The notes under the pieces are model-generated. The model was not told the DNA's origin, ran no database searches, and worked only from the letters and a program-made list of their open reading frames with translations. The position numbers were made by a program, and so were the translations under genes. DNA of 64,000 nt from Synechococcus lacustris (GTDB taxonomy: Bacteria; Cyanobacteriota; Cyanobacteriia; PCC-6307; Cyanobiaceae). Of this stretch, positions 29,033 to 38,923 are shown in pieces. The stretch covers positions 1 through 64,000 of the forward strand of contig CAJAQB010000009.1 in assembly GCA_903943975.1 (NCBI GenBank), read 5' to 3'. Within the stretch, counting starts at the first letter, position 1; each line of letters starts with the position of its first letter.

Positions 29033-32000
29033 ATGTTCACCCAGGTCCGTTCCGCCAGTCGCCGGGTGAGCCCAGCCAGCTCGGAGGGTCGCCAGGTGAT
29101 GCGGGCCGTGTACGTGGTGCTGGAGCCCCAATACCAAAACGCCCTCACCCTGGCGGCCAACGCCCTCAACGACCAGGGGGGGGACCTGGCAGTGGATCTG
29201 CGCGGCTACCTGATCGAGGAGCTGCGCGATGAAGAGAATTACGAGCAGTTTTGCAGCGATCTGGCCGAGGCCGATGTTTTCATCGCCTCGCTGATCTTCA
29301 TCGAAGACCTGGCCCAGAAGGTGGTGGAGGCGGTGGCGCCCCTGCGGGATCGGCTCAAGGCCGCCGTGATCTTCCCCTCGATGCCGGAGGTGATGCGGCT
29401 CAACAAGCTGGGCAGCTTCTCCATGGCCCAGCTGGGGCAAAGCAAGAGTGCCATCGCCCAGTTCATGCGTAACCGCAAGGATGCCAGTGGGGCTGGCTTC
29501 CAAGACGCAATGCTCAAACTGCTAAATACCCTGCCCACGGTTCTCAAATATCTGCCGGTGGAGAAGGCCCAGGACGCCCGCTCCTTCATGCTCAGCTTTC
29601 AATATTGGTTGGGGGGCACGCCAGACAACCTCCGCAACATGCTGTTGATGCTGGCTGATAAATACGTTTACCCCAGGGGGGACAACAGCCGGCCAGAACT
29701 AACCATCGCCGAACCAGTGGTCTTCCCCGACCAGGGCATCTGGCACCCGATGGCGGCGGGGATGTTTGAAGACCTGAAGGAATACCTCAACTGGAGCGAC
29801 AGCCGCAGCGACCTCGGTGATGGGCCCCTGATTGGCCTGGTGCTGCAGCGCAGCCACATCGTTACCGGCGATGACGCCCACTACGTGGCCTTGATCCAGG
29901 AACTGGAATACAGCGGTGCCCGGGTGATCCCGGTGTTCTGTGGCGGCCTCGACTTCTCAAAACCGGTAAACAGCTTCTTCTTTGATCCGCTCAACCCCGA
30001 CCGGGCCCTGGTGGATGCGGCCGTTTCCCTCACAGGCTTTGCCCTGGTCGGGGGCCCCGCCCGCCAAGACCATCCCAAGGCAATCGAGACCCTGAAACGG
30101 CTTAACCGCCCCTACATGGTGGCGCTACCCCTGGTGTTTCAAACCACCCAGGAATGGGAGGGCAGTGACCTGGGGCTGCATCCGGTGCAGGTGGCCCTCC
30201 AGATCGCCATTCCCGAACTGGATGGGGCGATTGAACCGATCGTGCTCTCCGGCCGAGACGATGCCACCGGTAAGGCCCACACCCTGCAAGACCGGGTGGA
30301 GGCGATCAGTGAACGGGCGATCCGTTGGGCCATGCTGCGCCGTAAACCTCGCCAAGACAAAAAGCTGGCGATCACCGTATTTAGCTTCCCCCCCGACAAG
30401 GGCAATGTGGGCACCGCAGCCTACCTGGATGTATTCGGCTCGATCTTCCGGGTGCTGGAAGAAATGCGTGCCAGGGGTTACCAGTTGGGGGAATTACCGC
30501 GCAATTCCAAGGCGCTGATGGAGGCCGTGCTCAAGGATCCAGAAGCGCTGGAAGGTTCCCCCGAACTGGCCATCGCCCACCGCATGACGGTGGAGGAATA
30601 CGAACGGCTCACCCCCTATTCCCAACGATTGGAAGAAAACTGGGGCAAGCCCCCCGGCGATCTCAATAGCGATGGCCAGAATCTGCTGATCTACGGCCGT
30701 CACTTCGGCAATGTGTTTGTTGGCGTGCAACCCACCTTTGGCTACGAGGGTGATCCGATGCGGCTGCTCTATTCCCGCAGCGCCAGCCCCCACCATGGCT
30801 TTGCCGCCTACTACACCTACCTAGAAAAGGTGTGGGGGGCCGATGCGGTGCTGCACTTCGGCACCCACGGCTCCCTGGAATTCATGCCCGGCAAGCAAAT
30901 GGGCATGAGCGAAACCTGCTACCCAGACAGCCTGATTGGCGCCCTGCCAAACCTCTATTACTACGCCGCCAATAATCCCTCCGAAGCCACCATCGCCAAG
31001 CGCCGGGGCTATGCCTCCACGATCAGCTACCTAACGCCACCGGCGGAAAATGCTGGCCTCTATAAGGGCCTCAAGGAGCTGGGGGAACTGGTGGGTTCCT
31101 ATCAGCAACTGAGGGAAAGCAGCCGCGGTGTGCAGATCGTGAATGCGATCGTTGAAACGGCCCGGCTCTGCAACCTTGATAAAGACGTAGTGCTGCCCGA
31201 TGTTGATGGCTCCAGCCTCGACCTAGACGGCCGCGACGCCGTTGTGGGGGCCGTATATCGGCAACTGATGGAGATCGAAAGCCGGCTGCTGCCCTGTGGC
31301 CTGCACACGATCGGCAAGCCCCCCACTGCGGAGGAGGCGATCGCCACCCTGGTGAGCATCGCCGCCCTAGAAAGGAAAGAGGAGGGGCTCCAAAGCCTGC
31401 CTTCCCTGCTGGCCCAAAGCCTGGGGCGCAGCATCGAAGCGGTCTACCGGGGCAACGACGCCGGGGTACTGGCCGATGTGGAACTCAACCAACGGATCAC
31501 CGCCACCAGTCGTTTGGCGGTGGGTTCAATGGTGAAGGCAGTCACCGGCCGTGATGGCCGGGTGACGATGCGCCAGAACTTTGGTTGGTTGATCAATCTG
31601 CTCCAACGGTTTGGCTTCAAGCTGCCCAGCCCCTGGTTGCGGGCCTGCTGCCAGGCGGACTTCCCTGGGGTGGATTCCGGCGAACTCGACAAACTGTTTG
31701 GCTATCTGCGCTTCTGCCTCGAACAGATCTGCGCAGACATGGAGATGGAAAGCCTGCTGCGGGCCCTCGATGGCGAATACGTGCTGCCGGGCCCCGGCGG
31801 TGATCCGATCCGCAACCCCGGGGTATTGCCCAGCGGCAAAAATATCCATGCCCTCGATCCCCAATCGATTCCCACCCGGGCCGCCATCGCCGCCGCCAAG
31901 GTGGTGGTAGATCGCCTAATCGAACGCCAAAAGGCCGAGCAGGGGGACTGGCCCGAAACGATCGCCTGTGTGCTCTGGGGCACAGACAACATCAAAACCT

Positions 32001-33022
32001 ACGGCGAATCCCTGGCCCAAATCCTTTGGTTTATCGGTGTGAAGCCAGTTTCTGATTCGCTCGGCAGGGTCAACAAGTTGGAGCTGATCCCGCTAGAGGA
32101 GCTGGGCCGGCCCCGCATCGATGTGGTGGTGAATTGTTCTGGGGTATTCCGTGACCTGTTCATCAACCAGATGGCCCTGATCGACCAGGGGGTAAAGATG
32201 GCGGCCGAGGCCGATGAGCCCCTGGAGATGAATTTCGTGCGCCGCCACGCCCAAACCCAGGCCGCCGACCAGGGAATTTCACTCAGGGATGCCGCCACCC
32301 GCGTTTTCTCCAATGCCAGCGGCAGCTACAGCTCAAACGTAAATCTGGCGGTGGAAAACAGCAGCTGGGAACAGGAGGAGGAACTGCAGGAGATGTATCT
32401 GAGCCGCAAAACCTTTGCCTTCAATGCCGATAACCCTGGCGAGATGAACCAGAACCGCGAGGTGTTTGAATCAGCGATGAAAACCGCCGATGTGACCTTC
32501 CAGAACCTGGATTCAGCCGAGATTTCACTTACCGATGTGAGTCATTATTTCGACTCTGATCCCACCAAGCTGATTGCCGGCCTGCGGGACGACGGCAAGG
32601 CCCCCGCCAGTTACATCGCAGACACCACCACCGCCAATGCCCAGGTGCGTTCCCTAGGGGAAACAATTCGGCTGGATTCCCGCACCAAACTGCTGAATCC
32701 CAAGTGGTATGAGGGGATGCTCAACTCCGGCTACGAGGGGGTGCGGGAGGTGGCAAAACGGCTCAACTTCACCCTGGGCTGGAGTGCCACCAGCGGCGCC
32801 GTAGACAACTTTGTTTACGAAGAGGCCAACGACACTTTCATCAATGACCCGGAAATGCGCCAGCGGTTGATGGATCTAAACCCCCACAGCTTCCGCCGCA
32901 TTGTGGGCACGCTGCTAGAGGTAAACGGCCGTGGCTACTGGGAAACCTCCGAAGAAAACATCCAGCAATTACAGGAGATCTACCAGGAGATTGAAGACCG
33001 CATTGAAGGCGTCACCAGCTAA
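29033..33022 (+). CDS. chlH: Magnesium chelatase subunit H
   Basis: 1329 residues, the standard ChlH length. An N-terminal DUF3479-like part (about 30-190) precedes the CobN/Mg-chelatase body with segments such as [38 protein letters not shown], and the C-terminal [15 protein letters not shown] and [17 protein letters not shown]. ChlH binds protoporphyrin IX and, with ChlI and ChlD, inserts Mg2+ at the first committed chlorophyll step. Neither chlI nor chlD is in the window. Confidence 0.97.
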   Translation: MFTQVRSASRRVSPASSEGRQVMRAVYVVLEPQYQNALTLAANALNDQGGDLAVDLRGYLIEELRDEENYEQFCSDLAEADVFIASLIFIEDLAQKVVEAVAPLRDRLKAAVIFPSMPEVMRLNKLGSFSMAQLGQSKSAIAQFMRNRKDASGAGFQDAMLKLLNTLPTVLKYLPVEKAQDARSFMLSFQYWLGGTPDNLRNMLLMLADKYVYPRGDNSRPELTIAEPVVFPDQGIWHPMAAGMFEDLKEYLNWSDSRSDLGDGPLIGLVLQRSHIVTGDDAHYVALIQELEYSGARVIPVFCGGLDFSKPVNSFFFDPLNPDRALVDAAVSLTGFALVGGPARQDHPKAIETLKRLNRPYMVALPLVFQTTQEWEGSDLGLHPVQVALQIAIPELDGAIEPIVLSGRDDATGKAHTLQDRVEAISERAIRWAMLRRKPRQDKKLAITVFSFPPDKGNVGTAAYLDVFGSIFRVLEEMRARGYQLGELPRNSKALMEAVLKDPEALEGSPELAIAHRMTVEEYERLTPYSQRLEENWGKPPGDLNSDGQNLLIYGRHFGNVFVGVQPTFGYEGDPMRLLYSRSASPHHGFAAYYTYLEKVWGADAVLHFGTHGSLEFMPGKQMGMSETCYPDSLIGALPNLYYYAANNPSEATIAKRRGYASTISYLTPPAENAGLYKGLKELGELVGSYQQLRESSRGVQIVNAIVETARLCNLDKDVVLPDVDGSSLDLDGRDAVVGAVYRQLMEIESRLLPCGLHTIGKPPTAEEAIATLVSIAALERKEEGLQSLPSLLAQSLGRSIEAVYRGNDAGVLADVELNQRITATSRLAVGSMVKAVTGRDGRVTMRQNFGWLINLLQRFGFKLPSPWLRACCQADFPGVDSGELDKLFGYLRFCLEQICADMEMESLLRALDGEYVLPGPGGDPIRNPGVLPSGKNIHALDPQSIPTRAAIAAAKVVVDRLIERQKAEQGDWPETIACVLWGTDNIKTYGESLAQILWFIGVKPVSDSLGRVNKLELIPLEELGRPRIDVVVNCSGVFRDLFINQMALIDQGVKMAAEADEPLEMNFVRRHAQTQAADQGISLRDAATRVFSNASGSYSSNVNLAVENSSWEQEEELQEMYLSRKTFAFNADNPGEMNQNREVFESAMKTADVTFQNLDSAEISLTDVSHYFDSDPTKLIAGLRDDGKAPASYIADTTTANAQVRSLGETIRLDSRTKLLNPKWYEGMLNSGYEGVREVAKRLNFTLGWSATSGAVDNFVYEEANDTFINDPEMRQRLMDLNPHSFRRIVGTLLEVNGRGYWETSEENIQQLQEIYQEIEDRIEGVTS

Positions 33023-33030
33023 ATAGCCCC

Positions 33031-34344
33031 ATGGCGCTAGCAACGATCCCAGGCTCCAGCCTTGGCCTCAGCAGCCTCTCCACCGTGTTGGTGGATGTGG
33101 CGCTGATCATTGTGGTGAGCAAGTTGCTGGGCCGGCTGCTGGCCCGCTTTGGCCAGCCCCCGGTGATCGGCGAAATCCTTGGCGGCATCCTGCTGGGGCC
33201 GTCGCTGTTGGGGTGGCTGTGGCCCGCCAGCCAGGAGCTGTTGTTTGCCCCGGCGGTGCTGAAGCAACTGGATCTGCTCTCGCAGTTGGGGCTGATCCTG
33301 TTCATGTTTCTGATCGGCATGGAGCTGAGCCCCAGCCACCTGCAGGGGCGGCTGCCCCTGGCCAGTCGCATCTCCCTGGTGGGGGTAGTGATCCCCCTGG
33401 CCCTGGGCATTGGCCTGGCCCTGGGCCTCGAACAACTGAGCCCTGAACTATTGCCGGGGCAAAACAACCTGGCCGGCAGCCTGTTTCTGGGCACGGCGAT
33501 GGCGATCACCGCCTTTCCCGTGCTGGCGCGGATCCTCAAGGATCGTGGCCTGCTCAAAACCCCCCTCGGCCAACTGGCGCTCACCTGCGCCGCCATCGGT
33601 GACCTGCTCGGCTGGATCTTGCTGGCGGCGGTGGTTTCCTTCAGCCGCTCCGGCTCCCTGGCTGGCGCCCTGCCCGCCCTGGGGCTCACCAGCCTCTGGG
33701 CCCTGCTGCTGCTGGTGGGACTGAGGCCATTGATGGCCAAGCTCGAACACCACTACCGCCAGGAACGGCAGCTCAATCCGGTGGTGCTGGCCCTGGTATT
33801 TGCCGGGGCGCTGCTATCGGCGGTGGTCACCGAGCTAACGGGGGTGCACTACATATTTGGCGCCTTTTTGTTTGGCTTGGCCCTACCCCGCTACGGGCCG
33901 CTGCTGCGAAGGCTGCAACTGCTCACCGAGGAGCTGGTGCTCACGGTGCTGCTGCCGGTGTTTTTTGCGATCAGCGGGTTGCGTACCAGCCTGGGCAGCA
34001 TCCACAGCCCTGGCATCGGCCTGGCCCTGCTGGCGGTGCTGGCGGTGGCAATCGGCGGTAAATACTGCGGCACCTGGGCCACCGCCCGGGCCGGGGGCCT
34101 CCCTGGGAGGGAGGCCGAGGCCCTGGGCTGGCTGATGAATACCCGCGGGCTCACGGAACTGGTGATCCTCAATGTGGGCCTGAGCCTCGGGGTGATCAGC
34201 CCCACCCTGTTCACCCTGATGGTGCTGATGGCGCTGATCACCACCGCCATGGCCGGCCCGCTGCTGGGGCGCCTCGGGTACGTCGCCAACCTGGCCCAGG
34301 CAGCAATTCCGAAAAAATCGTCACCTTCCGCAACATTGCGTTAA
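33031..34344 (+). CDS. Cation:proton antiporter (CPA2 type)
   Basis: 437 residues, twelve or so hydrophobic helices with the CPA2/KefB pattern: FGQPPVIGEILGGILLGPSLLG near residue 45, LFMFLIGMELSP, FLGTAMAITAFPVLARIL and NTRGLTELVILNVGLSLG. It lacks the C-terminal RCK/TrkA domain of K+ efflux systems, so it is a membrane-only exchanger of Na+ or K+ for protons. ATG starts 8 bp after chlH, suggesting readthrough transcription. Confidence 0.9.
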   Translation: MALATIPGSSLGLSSLSTVLVDVALIIVVSKLLGRLLARFGQPPVIGEILGGILLGPSLLGWLWPASQELLFAPAVLKQLDLLSQLGLILFMFLIGMELSPSHLQGRLPLASRISLVGVVIPLALGIGLALGLEQLSPELLPGQNNLAGSLFLGTAMAITAFPVLARILKDRGLLKTPLGQLALTCAAIGDLLGWILLAAVVSFSRSGSLAGALPALGLTSLWALLLLVGLRPLMAKLEHHYRQERQLNPVVLALVFAGALLSAVVTELTGVHYIFGAFLFGLALPRYGPLLRRLQLLTEELVLTVLLPVFFAISGLRTSLGSIHSPGIGLALLAVLAVAIGGKYCGTWATARAGGLPGREAEALGWLMNTRGLTELVILNVGLSLGVISPTLFTLMVLMALITTAMAGPLLGRLGYVANLAQAAIPKKSSPSATLR

Positions 34345-34369
34345 ACTTCTTCAAGTTCCACCGATCGCC

Positions 34370-34612
34370 ATGACCGCTTCCCCTGCCATCATCCGCGGCG
34401 CCACCGTTACCACCGAAGACGGCGGACGCCTTAATGCCTTTGCCGCTGAACCCCGCATGCAGGTGGTGAGTTCAGAAAACGGCTGGGGTTTCCACGAGCG
34501 CGCTGAAAAGCTGAACGGCCGCATGGCGATGCTCGGCTTCATTGCCCTGCTCGCCACTGAATTCGCCCTGGGCGGCGAAGCCTTCACCCACGGCCTCCTC
34601 GGCCTCGGCTGA
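34370..34612 (+). CDS. hli: High-light-inducible protein (one-helix LHC-like)
   Basis: 80 residues ending in the chlorophyll-binding helix with the HERAEKLNGRMAMLGFIALL motif (E-x-x-N-G-R-x-A-M), the signature of cyanobacterial Hlips/SCPs. The N-terminal 45 residues are hydrophilic. Hlips dimerise in the thylakoid membrane, bind chlorophyll and carotenoid and protect photosystem assembly under light stress. A strong terminator follows at 34643. Confidence 0.93.
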   Translation: MTASPAIIRGATVTTEDGGRLNAFAAEPRMQVVSSENGWGFHERAEKLNGRMAMLGFIALLATEFALGGEAFTHGLLGLG

Positions 34613-34642
34613 TCCCTGCGCCGCAATTTCACAGCACTCCCC

Positions 34643-34677
34643 AATCCCGCGGCAGACTCACTGCCGCGGGATTTTTT
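34643..34677 (+). terminator. Rho-independent terminator of hli
   Basis: Stem AATCCCGCGGCA/TGCCGCGGGATT (34643-34654 with 34661-34672), loop GACTCA, then six T. The T-run ends directly before the ATG of the next gene at 34678. Confidence 0.92.
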
Positions 34678-35856
34678 ATGGCCCCCTTGCCCAATCGCCC
34701 CACCGCCTGGGTAAGCGGTGCCGGCCCCACCGGCTGCCTCAGCGCCCTCGCCCTGGTGCGGGCCGGCTGGCGGGTAAGCCTCCACGACCCGGCCAGCGCC
34801 GCCGCCCTGCAGAGCCGCAGCCGCGCCTATGCCCTCACCCACTCCAGCCAGGCCTTACTGCAGCAATTAGAGCTGTGGGAACCCCTGGCCCCCCACTGGC
34901 AAGCCTTTGATCGGCTCGAACTTATCGATTGCTCTAGCTCCAAACAGGTGAGCTTCCGGGGCCCCGCCCAAGGCCAAGGCCAAGACCCCGCGGCAGTGGG
35001 CTGGATCCTCAACCACCCACCCCTAATGGCGGTTTTGCTCGCCGCCTGCCGCCAACAGCCCGAGCTGGAATTGCTATTGGGGCAGCCCGCCAGCGGGGCA
35101 GAGGCCCGCCAGCGGGATCTCACCGTGATCGCCGAAGGGGGCCGTTCCCCCAGCCGCGAACGGCTGGGCCTGCCCTTCTGGGGTTGGCGATATCAACAGG
35201 CCTGCCTAACCGCCCAGGTGCAGCTTGAGGGCAACGGCGAGCACACCGCCTGGGAATTGTTTCGCGCCGAGGGGCCCCTGGCGGTGTTGCCCCTGGGCAA
35301 GGGCATCGCCCAAGTGGTGTGGAGTGCTCCGCTGGACCGCTGCGAACAGCGTTCAGCCCTGCCGGAAGCCGCCTTCCTGGATGCACTCACGGCGGTGTTG
35401 CCCGCCGGCATCAAGGCGCTGGCCCTCCAGGACCAAGCGGCCAGCTTCCCCCTGGAATGGCGCCTGGCGCCGCGGCTGGGCCAAGGTCAGCTGCTGCTCT
35501 GTGGCGAGAGCGGTCACCGCTGTCACCCCGTGGGGGGGCAGGGCCTCAACCTCTGCTGGCGTGATGTGGCGGTGTTGGCCCAGGAGGCGGCAGCGGTGAG
35601 CCAGGGGCAACAAAGCGTGCGGCAACTGGTGCGGCGCTACGGCCGGCGCCGCTGGCCAGATCTGCTGGCCACCCTCGTGGCCACAGACCTGCTGGTGCGC
35701 CTGTTTTCCAATCGCCAACCGCTGCTGCAGGCCCTGCGCAGCCTTGCCCTCGAGCTGCTGGGCCGCTGCGCACCCCTGCGCCAGGGGCTGCTTCAGCTGG
35801 CCACCTACGGCCTCGGACCCCGCAGCCTTGACAAAAAAGGGGTTAATCCTGAATAA
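34678..35856 (+). CDS. UbiH/COQ6-family FAD monooxygenase
   Basis: 392 residues. The Rossmann motif VSGAGPTGCLSALALVRAG binds FAD; the second FAD motif reads GESGHRCHPVGGQGLNLCWRD, the family form of GD-x-x-H-x-x-x-P-x-x-G-Q-G-x-N. Members hydroxylate aromatic rings of quinone precursors; the substrate here is unknown, though a quinone role is likely. The ATG abuts the hli terminator T-run, so there is no room for a ribosome binding site of usual spacing; a TTG at 34687 in frame is the next option. Confidence 0.88.
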   Translation: MAPLPNRPTAWVSGAGPTGCLSALALVRAGWRVSLHDPASAAALQSRSRAYALTHSSQALLQQLELWEPLAPHWQAFDRLELIDCSSSKQVSFRGPAQGQGQDPAAVGWILNHPPLMAVLLAACRQQPELELLLGQPASGAEARQRDLTVIAEGGRSPSRERLGLPFWGWRYQQACLTAQVQLEGNGEHTAWELFRAEGPLAVLPLGKGIAQVVWSAPLDRCEQRSALPEAAFLDALTAVLPAGIKALALQDQAASFPLEWRLAPRLGQGQLLLCGESGHRCHPVGGQGLNLCWRDVAVLAQEAAAVSQGQQSVRQLVRRYGRRRWPDLLATLVATDLLVRLFSNRQPLLQALRSLALELLGRCAPLRQGLLQLATYGLGPRSLDKKGVNPE

Positions 35857-35959
35857 TCAGGCCTCTTAATGTGCTCTTAATAGCCATTAGGTGTAATCCG
35901 CGGCACACTCAAGCCTGAGACCGCAGTTTCCCTTTACCCCCAGCCTCTCCGCCCCGGCC

Positions 35960-36169
35960 ATGGTGATCACCACATCGCCACAACCTGTCCCCCCCTCGGC
36001 CCTGGTGGATTTTCTGCGCCGGGACATCGGCCTCAGTGATGACGCCCTTGCCCTCGGGGTGCGCCAATCAATCCAGGAGCAGGCACCGCTGCCGGTGACC
36101 CTCTGGCGATTTGGCCTGTTGAGCTTGGGCCAGCTCAATAAGGTGTACGACTGGCAGGACCGCCAATAA
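35960..36169 (+). CDS. DUF2949 small protein
   Basis: 69 residues. The pattern ALVDFLRRDIGLSDDALALG, then LPVTLWRFGLLSLGQLNKVYDWQ, matches the DUF2949 family of cyanobacteria. Helical and soluble, function unknown. It converges on apt with 7 bp between stops. Confidence 0.85.
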   Translation: MVITTSPQPVPPSALVDFLRRDIGLSDDALALGVRQSIQEQAPLPVTLWRFGLLSLGQLNKVYDWQDRQ

Positions 36170-36176
36170 CGGAAAG

Positions 36177-36710
36177 TTAGTAAAGAATCAGCGATTCCAC
36201 CGGTTCGCTCCCGGGCAGTCGCTGGCGGCCGCCTAGGTCGGTTAGTTCGGCCACGAAGCCATAGCCGATCACCTCACCGCCCGCCTGGCCCACCAGCCCC
36301 GCGCAGGCCGCAGCGGTGCCACCGGTGGCAAGCAGGTCATCGATGATCAACACCCGGGGACCGCCGGCCAGGGCATCCTGCTGGATCTCCAGGCGATCGC
36401 TGCCGTACTCGAGGCTGTAATCGAGCCCCTCCACCGGTCCAGGCAACTTGCCGGGCTTACGCACGGGCACAAAGCCGAGGCCCATGGCAAAAGCCAGGGC
36501 ATTACCAACGATGAAACCGCGGGCCTCAATGCCCACAATCAGTTCCGGCCGATGGCCATCACAACGGTTGGCCAGCCCTTCCACCACCAGGCGCCAGGCC
36601 TTGGGGTCGCGCATTAACGGGGTGAGATCGCGGAAGAGGATGCCGGGCTTAGGAAAATCAGGCACATCCCTGACCAACGCCTTGAGCTGTTGATCCAGGG
36701 TGATACTCAT
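36177..36710 (-). CDS. apt: Adenine phosphoribosyltransferase
   Basis: 177 residues from ATG at 36710 ([20 protein letters not shown]). [15 protein letters not shown] and [10 protein letters not shown] are Apt-specific, and the PRPP motif is [16 protein letters not shown]. It salvages adenine to AMP. The frame is open to 36743, but the family start matches 36710. Confidence 0.96.
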   Translation of the reverse strand: MSITLDQQLKALVRDVPDFPKPGILFRDLTPLMRDPKAWRLVVEGLANRCDGHRPELIVGIEARGFIVGNALAFAMGLGFVPVRKPGKLPGPVEGLDYSLEYGSDRLEIQQDALAGGPRVLIIDDLLATGGTAAACAGLVGQAGGEVIGYGFVAELTDLGGRQRLPGSEPVESLILY

Positions 36711-36784
36711 GGCTGTGGCAACGGTGACAGGGGGTGACGGCATCCCTGCCCTGCTGCCATCATCGCAGCCATCGCCCCCGCCCT

Positions 36785-37324
36785 TTGACCGACTCCCCTG
36801 CCCATCCGCCCAGTAGACCCTTGCCGCGCCGCGGCCTGGAACGGCTCGACCTACTGCTGCTGGCGATTGAGGCCCTCGATCTCCATGGCAGCGAAGCCAT
36901 GCTCTGGAGCTGTGAACAGCTCGGCCTCTCCGCTGCCTTCCCCGATCGGGTCGCCCTCTGGAAATCCCGTTGTCGCAATCCCCTGCGCCGGGCCAGCCGC
37001 CGCGGGGAACTGTCCAGCCAGGAACAGCAGGGCCTGGTGCAGCTGGTGTGCAGCCTCTCCCAACGGCTTTACCCGATGTTGCGGCAACTGCTGTCCAGCA
37101 GCGAACCTGAACAACTGAACAGCCAACGCTGGGAACTGTTCAGCAGCCGTTATCGCGAACTAATCCAGGAACGGATGAACGAGAAACGCGGTGCCATCCG
37201 CCTACTTATCGATTCCAGCGAAGGCGAAAGCCTGCGGCGGCAGGTGGTGCAAACCCTGCTGTTCTGTGCCGGCCCCGGTGGGCTACAACGGTTAGAGGCC
37301 AGCCTGATGGACGGCAGCCGATGA
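36785..37324 (+). CDS. DUF3038 protein
   Basis: About 180 residues from TTG at 36785; the frame also allows GTG at 36734, which overlaps the apt reading frame extension. The conserved core is [32 protein letters not shown] and [12 protein letters not shown][12 protein letters not shown]. All-helical prediction. DUF3038 and DUF4335 genes are commonly paired in cyanobacteria, as here, with a 4-bp overlap. Function unknown. Confidence 0.8.
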   Translation: MTDSPAHPPSRPLPRRGLERLDLLLLAIEALDLHGSEAMLWSCEQLGLSAAFPDRVALWKSRCRNPLRRASRRGELSSQEQQGLVQLVCSLSQRLYPMLRQLLSSSEPEQLNSQRWELFSSRYRELIQERMNEKRGAIRLLIDSSEGESLRRQVVQTLLFCAGPGGLQRLEASLMDGSR

Positions 37325-37980
37325 CTAACTTCTCCCTCAGCGGTATTTCCAGCTTCAGCTCTGCGCAGTTGAAGCTGCACTTTGAAGAATCCAGCTGCCG
37401 CCTTGATCTCACTGGCCTGCCCGATGTGAGCGCCAGCCCCAGCGACGCCAGCGACGGGGCTCCTGGCCAACGGCTGAGCATCCTCACCGGCTGGGAACTG
37501 AACCTGGGCCAGCGGGCCGCCCTGCAGGGAAAACTGGAGCACCTCCAGGCCCTGGTGGCCGCCGTGCAGCCCTACGTGCGCCACCTGGTGAGCAATCACC
37601 CCTGCCCCCAGGGGGACCCCAGCTCGCCGGTGAGCCTGGAACCCCGGGGCAAGGGCCATCGGCTGCAACTACGCAGCAGTCAGGCCAATACGGAGCCGCT
37701 TGATCTACAGCTGGATGACGCCGAACTGGCGGACCTCACCCAGTGCCTCGATCAAATGCTGCAGGACCAGCGCCTCGGCATCAGCCTGCCCCTGCCCGCC
37801 CCTCAGCCCCTGCGGCGCCGGGAGCAACCGCGCAGAAAAGGAGCTGCCACCGGCTGGGCAGCGCCGGCGGCGGCCCTGGGGGCCCTGCTGATCACCGCCG
37901 GCCTGGCCAGTGTGATCCCCCTACCCGAACGCAAGCGCCCAGCAGCCCAACCCCCAGCCCCAACCACGAGCCAGCGATGA
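37321..37980 (+). CDS. DUF4335 protein
   Basis: 219 residues. The first about 155 are soluble and beta-rich (S-S-A-Q-L-K-L-H-F-E-E-S-S-C start); a basic hinge (RRREQPRRK) leads to one membrane helix at about 180-202 and a short Pro-rich tail. Matches the DUF4335 family. It overlaps DUF3038 upstream and the next gene downstream, each by ATGA, so the three form one translational unit. Confidence 0.8.
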   Translation: MTNFSLSGISSFSSAQLKLHFEESSCRLDLTGLPDVSASPSDASDGAPGQRLSILTGWELNLGQRAALQGKLEHLQALVAAVQPYVRHLVSNHPCPQGDPSSPVSLEPRGKGHRLQLRSSQANTEPLDLQLDDAELADLTQCLDQMLQDQRLGISLPLPAPQPLRRREQPRRKGAATGWAAPAAALGALLITAGLASVIPLPERKRPAAQPPAPTTSQR

Positions 37981-38249
37981 CCACCCCCCCCAGCTGGAGC
38001 GACCTACGGCGCCTCGTGACCCGCTTGGGGGCAGAGCTAGATGTGATCGTGCGCAGTGACCCGGAGGTGTGCGGCCTCAGTGGCGAAGACTTTCACCTCA
38101 GCCTCCACCACGGGGGCCAAGGGGACTGCACCGTGCGCGGCCTGAGCCTGGTGGAGTGCCCCAACAGCTTGGTGGTGGAGGAGTTCGTTCGCTGGATGGT
38201 GCAGGTGGGCTATCTGGAACAGCCGCCAGAGAGTCCCCCTGGGGATTGA
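37977..38249 (+). CDS. Conserved hypothetical small protein
   Basis: 90 residues from the ATG overlapping the DUF4335 stop. Mixed alpha/beta pattern: a helix with W-S-D-L-R-R-L-V-T-R-L-G, strands LDVIVRSD and FHLSLHHGG, and a helix VVEEFVRWMVQVGYL. No catalytic motif recognised. Translational coupling to DUF3038-DUF4335 suggests a common process. Confidence 0.72.
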   Translation: MTTPPSWSDLRRLVTRLGAELDVIVRSDPEVCGLSGEDFHLSLHHGGQGDCTVRGLSLVECPNSLVVEEFVRWMVQVGYLEQPPESPPGD

Positions 38250-38280
38250 CCGACCCTTGGGGATCGATAGGTTGCAGACC

Positions 38281-38709
38281 ATGCGCCATCGCCCCGCCAA
38301 AATCCGTTCCCTGCGCAAGGCCCCGCGGCCACCGGGACGTTTTCAAGCCTGCCTGTTGGCCCTGGCCTGGATCGCCGCCGGCTCCGGCCTGATGTTTGGC
38401 CTCTCCCAGCTGCCCAACCGGTTGGACACGGTGCTGTTCTTCAGCACCGCCCTGCGCAACATCAGCATGGGGCTGCTGCAACTGGGGGCTGGCCTGCTGC
38501 AATTGGTAGGCGCCCTGCTGCTGATCATCCTGGTAGCCACCAGCCTGGTGCTTCTGACCGGTGGCTTGTTGCGACTGCTGCGGGTGTTCAGCCCTGGCAG
38601 CTTTGGACCGGAGGGCCTCGGCTCCCGCTTCAGGCGCGCTGGCAAGCGCCCCAAGGGAGGCGCCAGCGAGCCCAGCGCCCCCAGCTACCTGCTGGATCGC
38701 CACCTTTAA
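38281..38709 (+). CDS. Small membrane protein of unknown function
   Basis: About 142 residues from ATG at 38281 (MRHRPAKIRSLRK). A basic N-terminus precedes two hydrophobic stretches, one at about 22-42 and a longer Leu-rich one at about 62-98, then a basic, Gly/Ser tail. The layout fits a two-helix inner- or thylakoid-membrane protein with cytoplasmic ends. Not recognised; it follows the DUF3038-DUF4335 unit by 31 bp. Confidence 0.7.
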   Translation: MRHRPAKIRSLRKAPRPPGRFQACLLALAWIAAGSGLMFGLSQLPNRLDTVLFFSTALRNISMGLLQLGAGLLQLVGALLLIILVATSLVLLTGGLLRLLRVFSPGSFGPEGLGSRFRRAGKRPKGGASEPSAPSYLLDRHL

Positions 38710-38732
38710 ACAAAGCTCCTGGACAAAAATTC

Positions 38733-38764
38733 ACCTATATGCGGCACAACTGCCGCATATAGGT
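38733..38764. repeat. Perfect 14-bp inverted repeat with 4-nt loop
   Basis: The arms at 38733-38746 (ACCTATATGCGGCA) and 38751-38764 are exact complements around CAAC. No T-run follows on either strand, so it is not a typical terminator; it could be a protein-binding palindrome or RNA hairpin. Confidence 0.85.
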
Positions 38765-38827
38765 ATCCGGGGCAGTTATTAATCTCTCAATAACTAATAC
38801 TGTATGCCATTCGGCACGCGAGGATCT

Positions 38828-38923
38828 ATGACAATGGTGGGAACGGCACTATTGATAACTTTTCTTCTGATTATTGGCTCAATTTTGATTGCCTATATCG
38901 AAACAATCGATTGGTCATTATAG
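38828..38923 (+). CDS. 31-residue single-helix membrane peptide
   Basis: A short frame begins MTMVGTALLITFLL, continues as one hydrophobic helix of about 20 residues and ends with a polar I-E-T-I-D-W-S-L tail. GAGG lies 6 bp before the ATG at a good distance, and a TAATACT box about 25 bp further upstream could be a -10 element. Size and layout recall the one-helix subunits of photosystems or cytochrome b6f, but it does not match PetG, PetL, PetN, PsbM, PsbT or PsaM as I know them. It overlaps the convergent deaminase stop by 6 bp. Confidence 0.6.
   Translation: MTMVGTALLITFLLIIGSILIAYIETIDWSL

Noticed and set aside
34330-34347. HLR1-like direct repeat (8+2+8 spacing) before hli
   Set aside because: Only about 12 of 16 bases fit, and it ends 22 bp before the ATG, too close for a normal promoter and leader.
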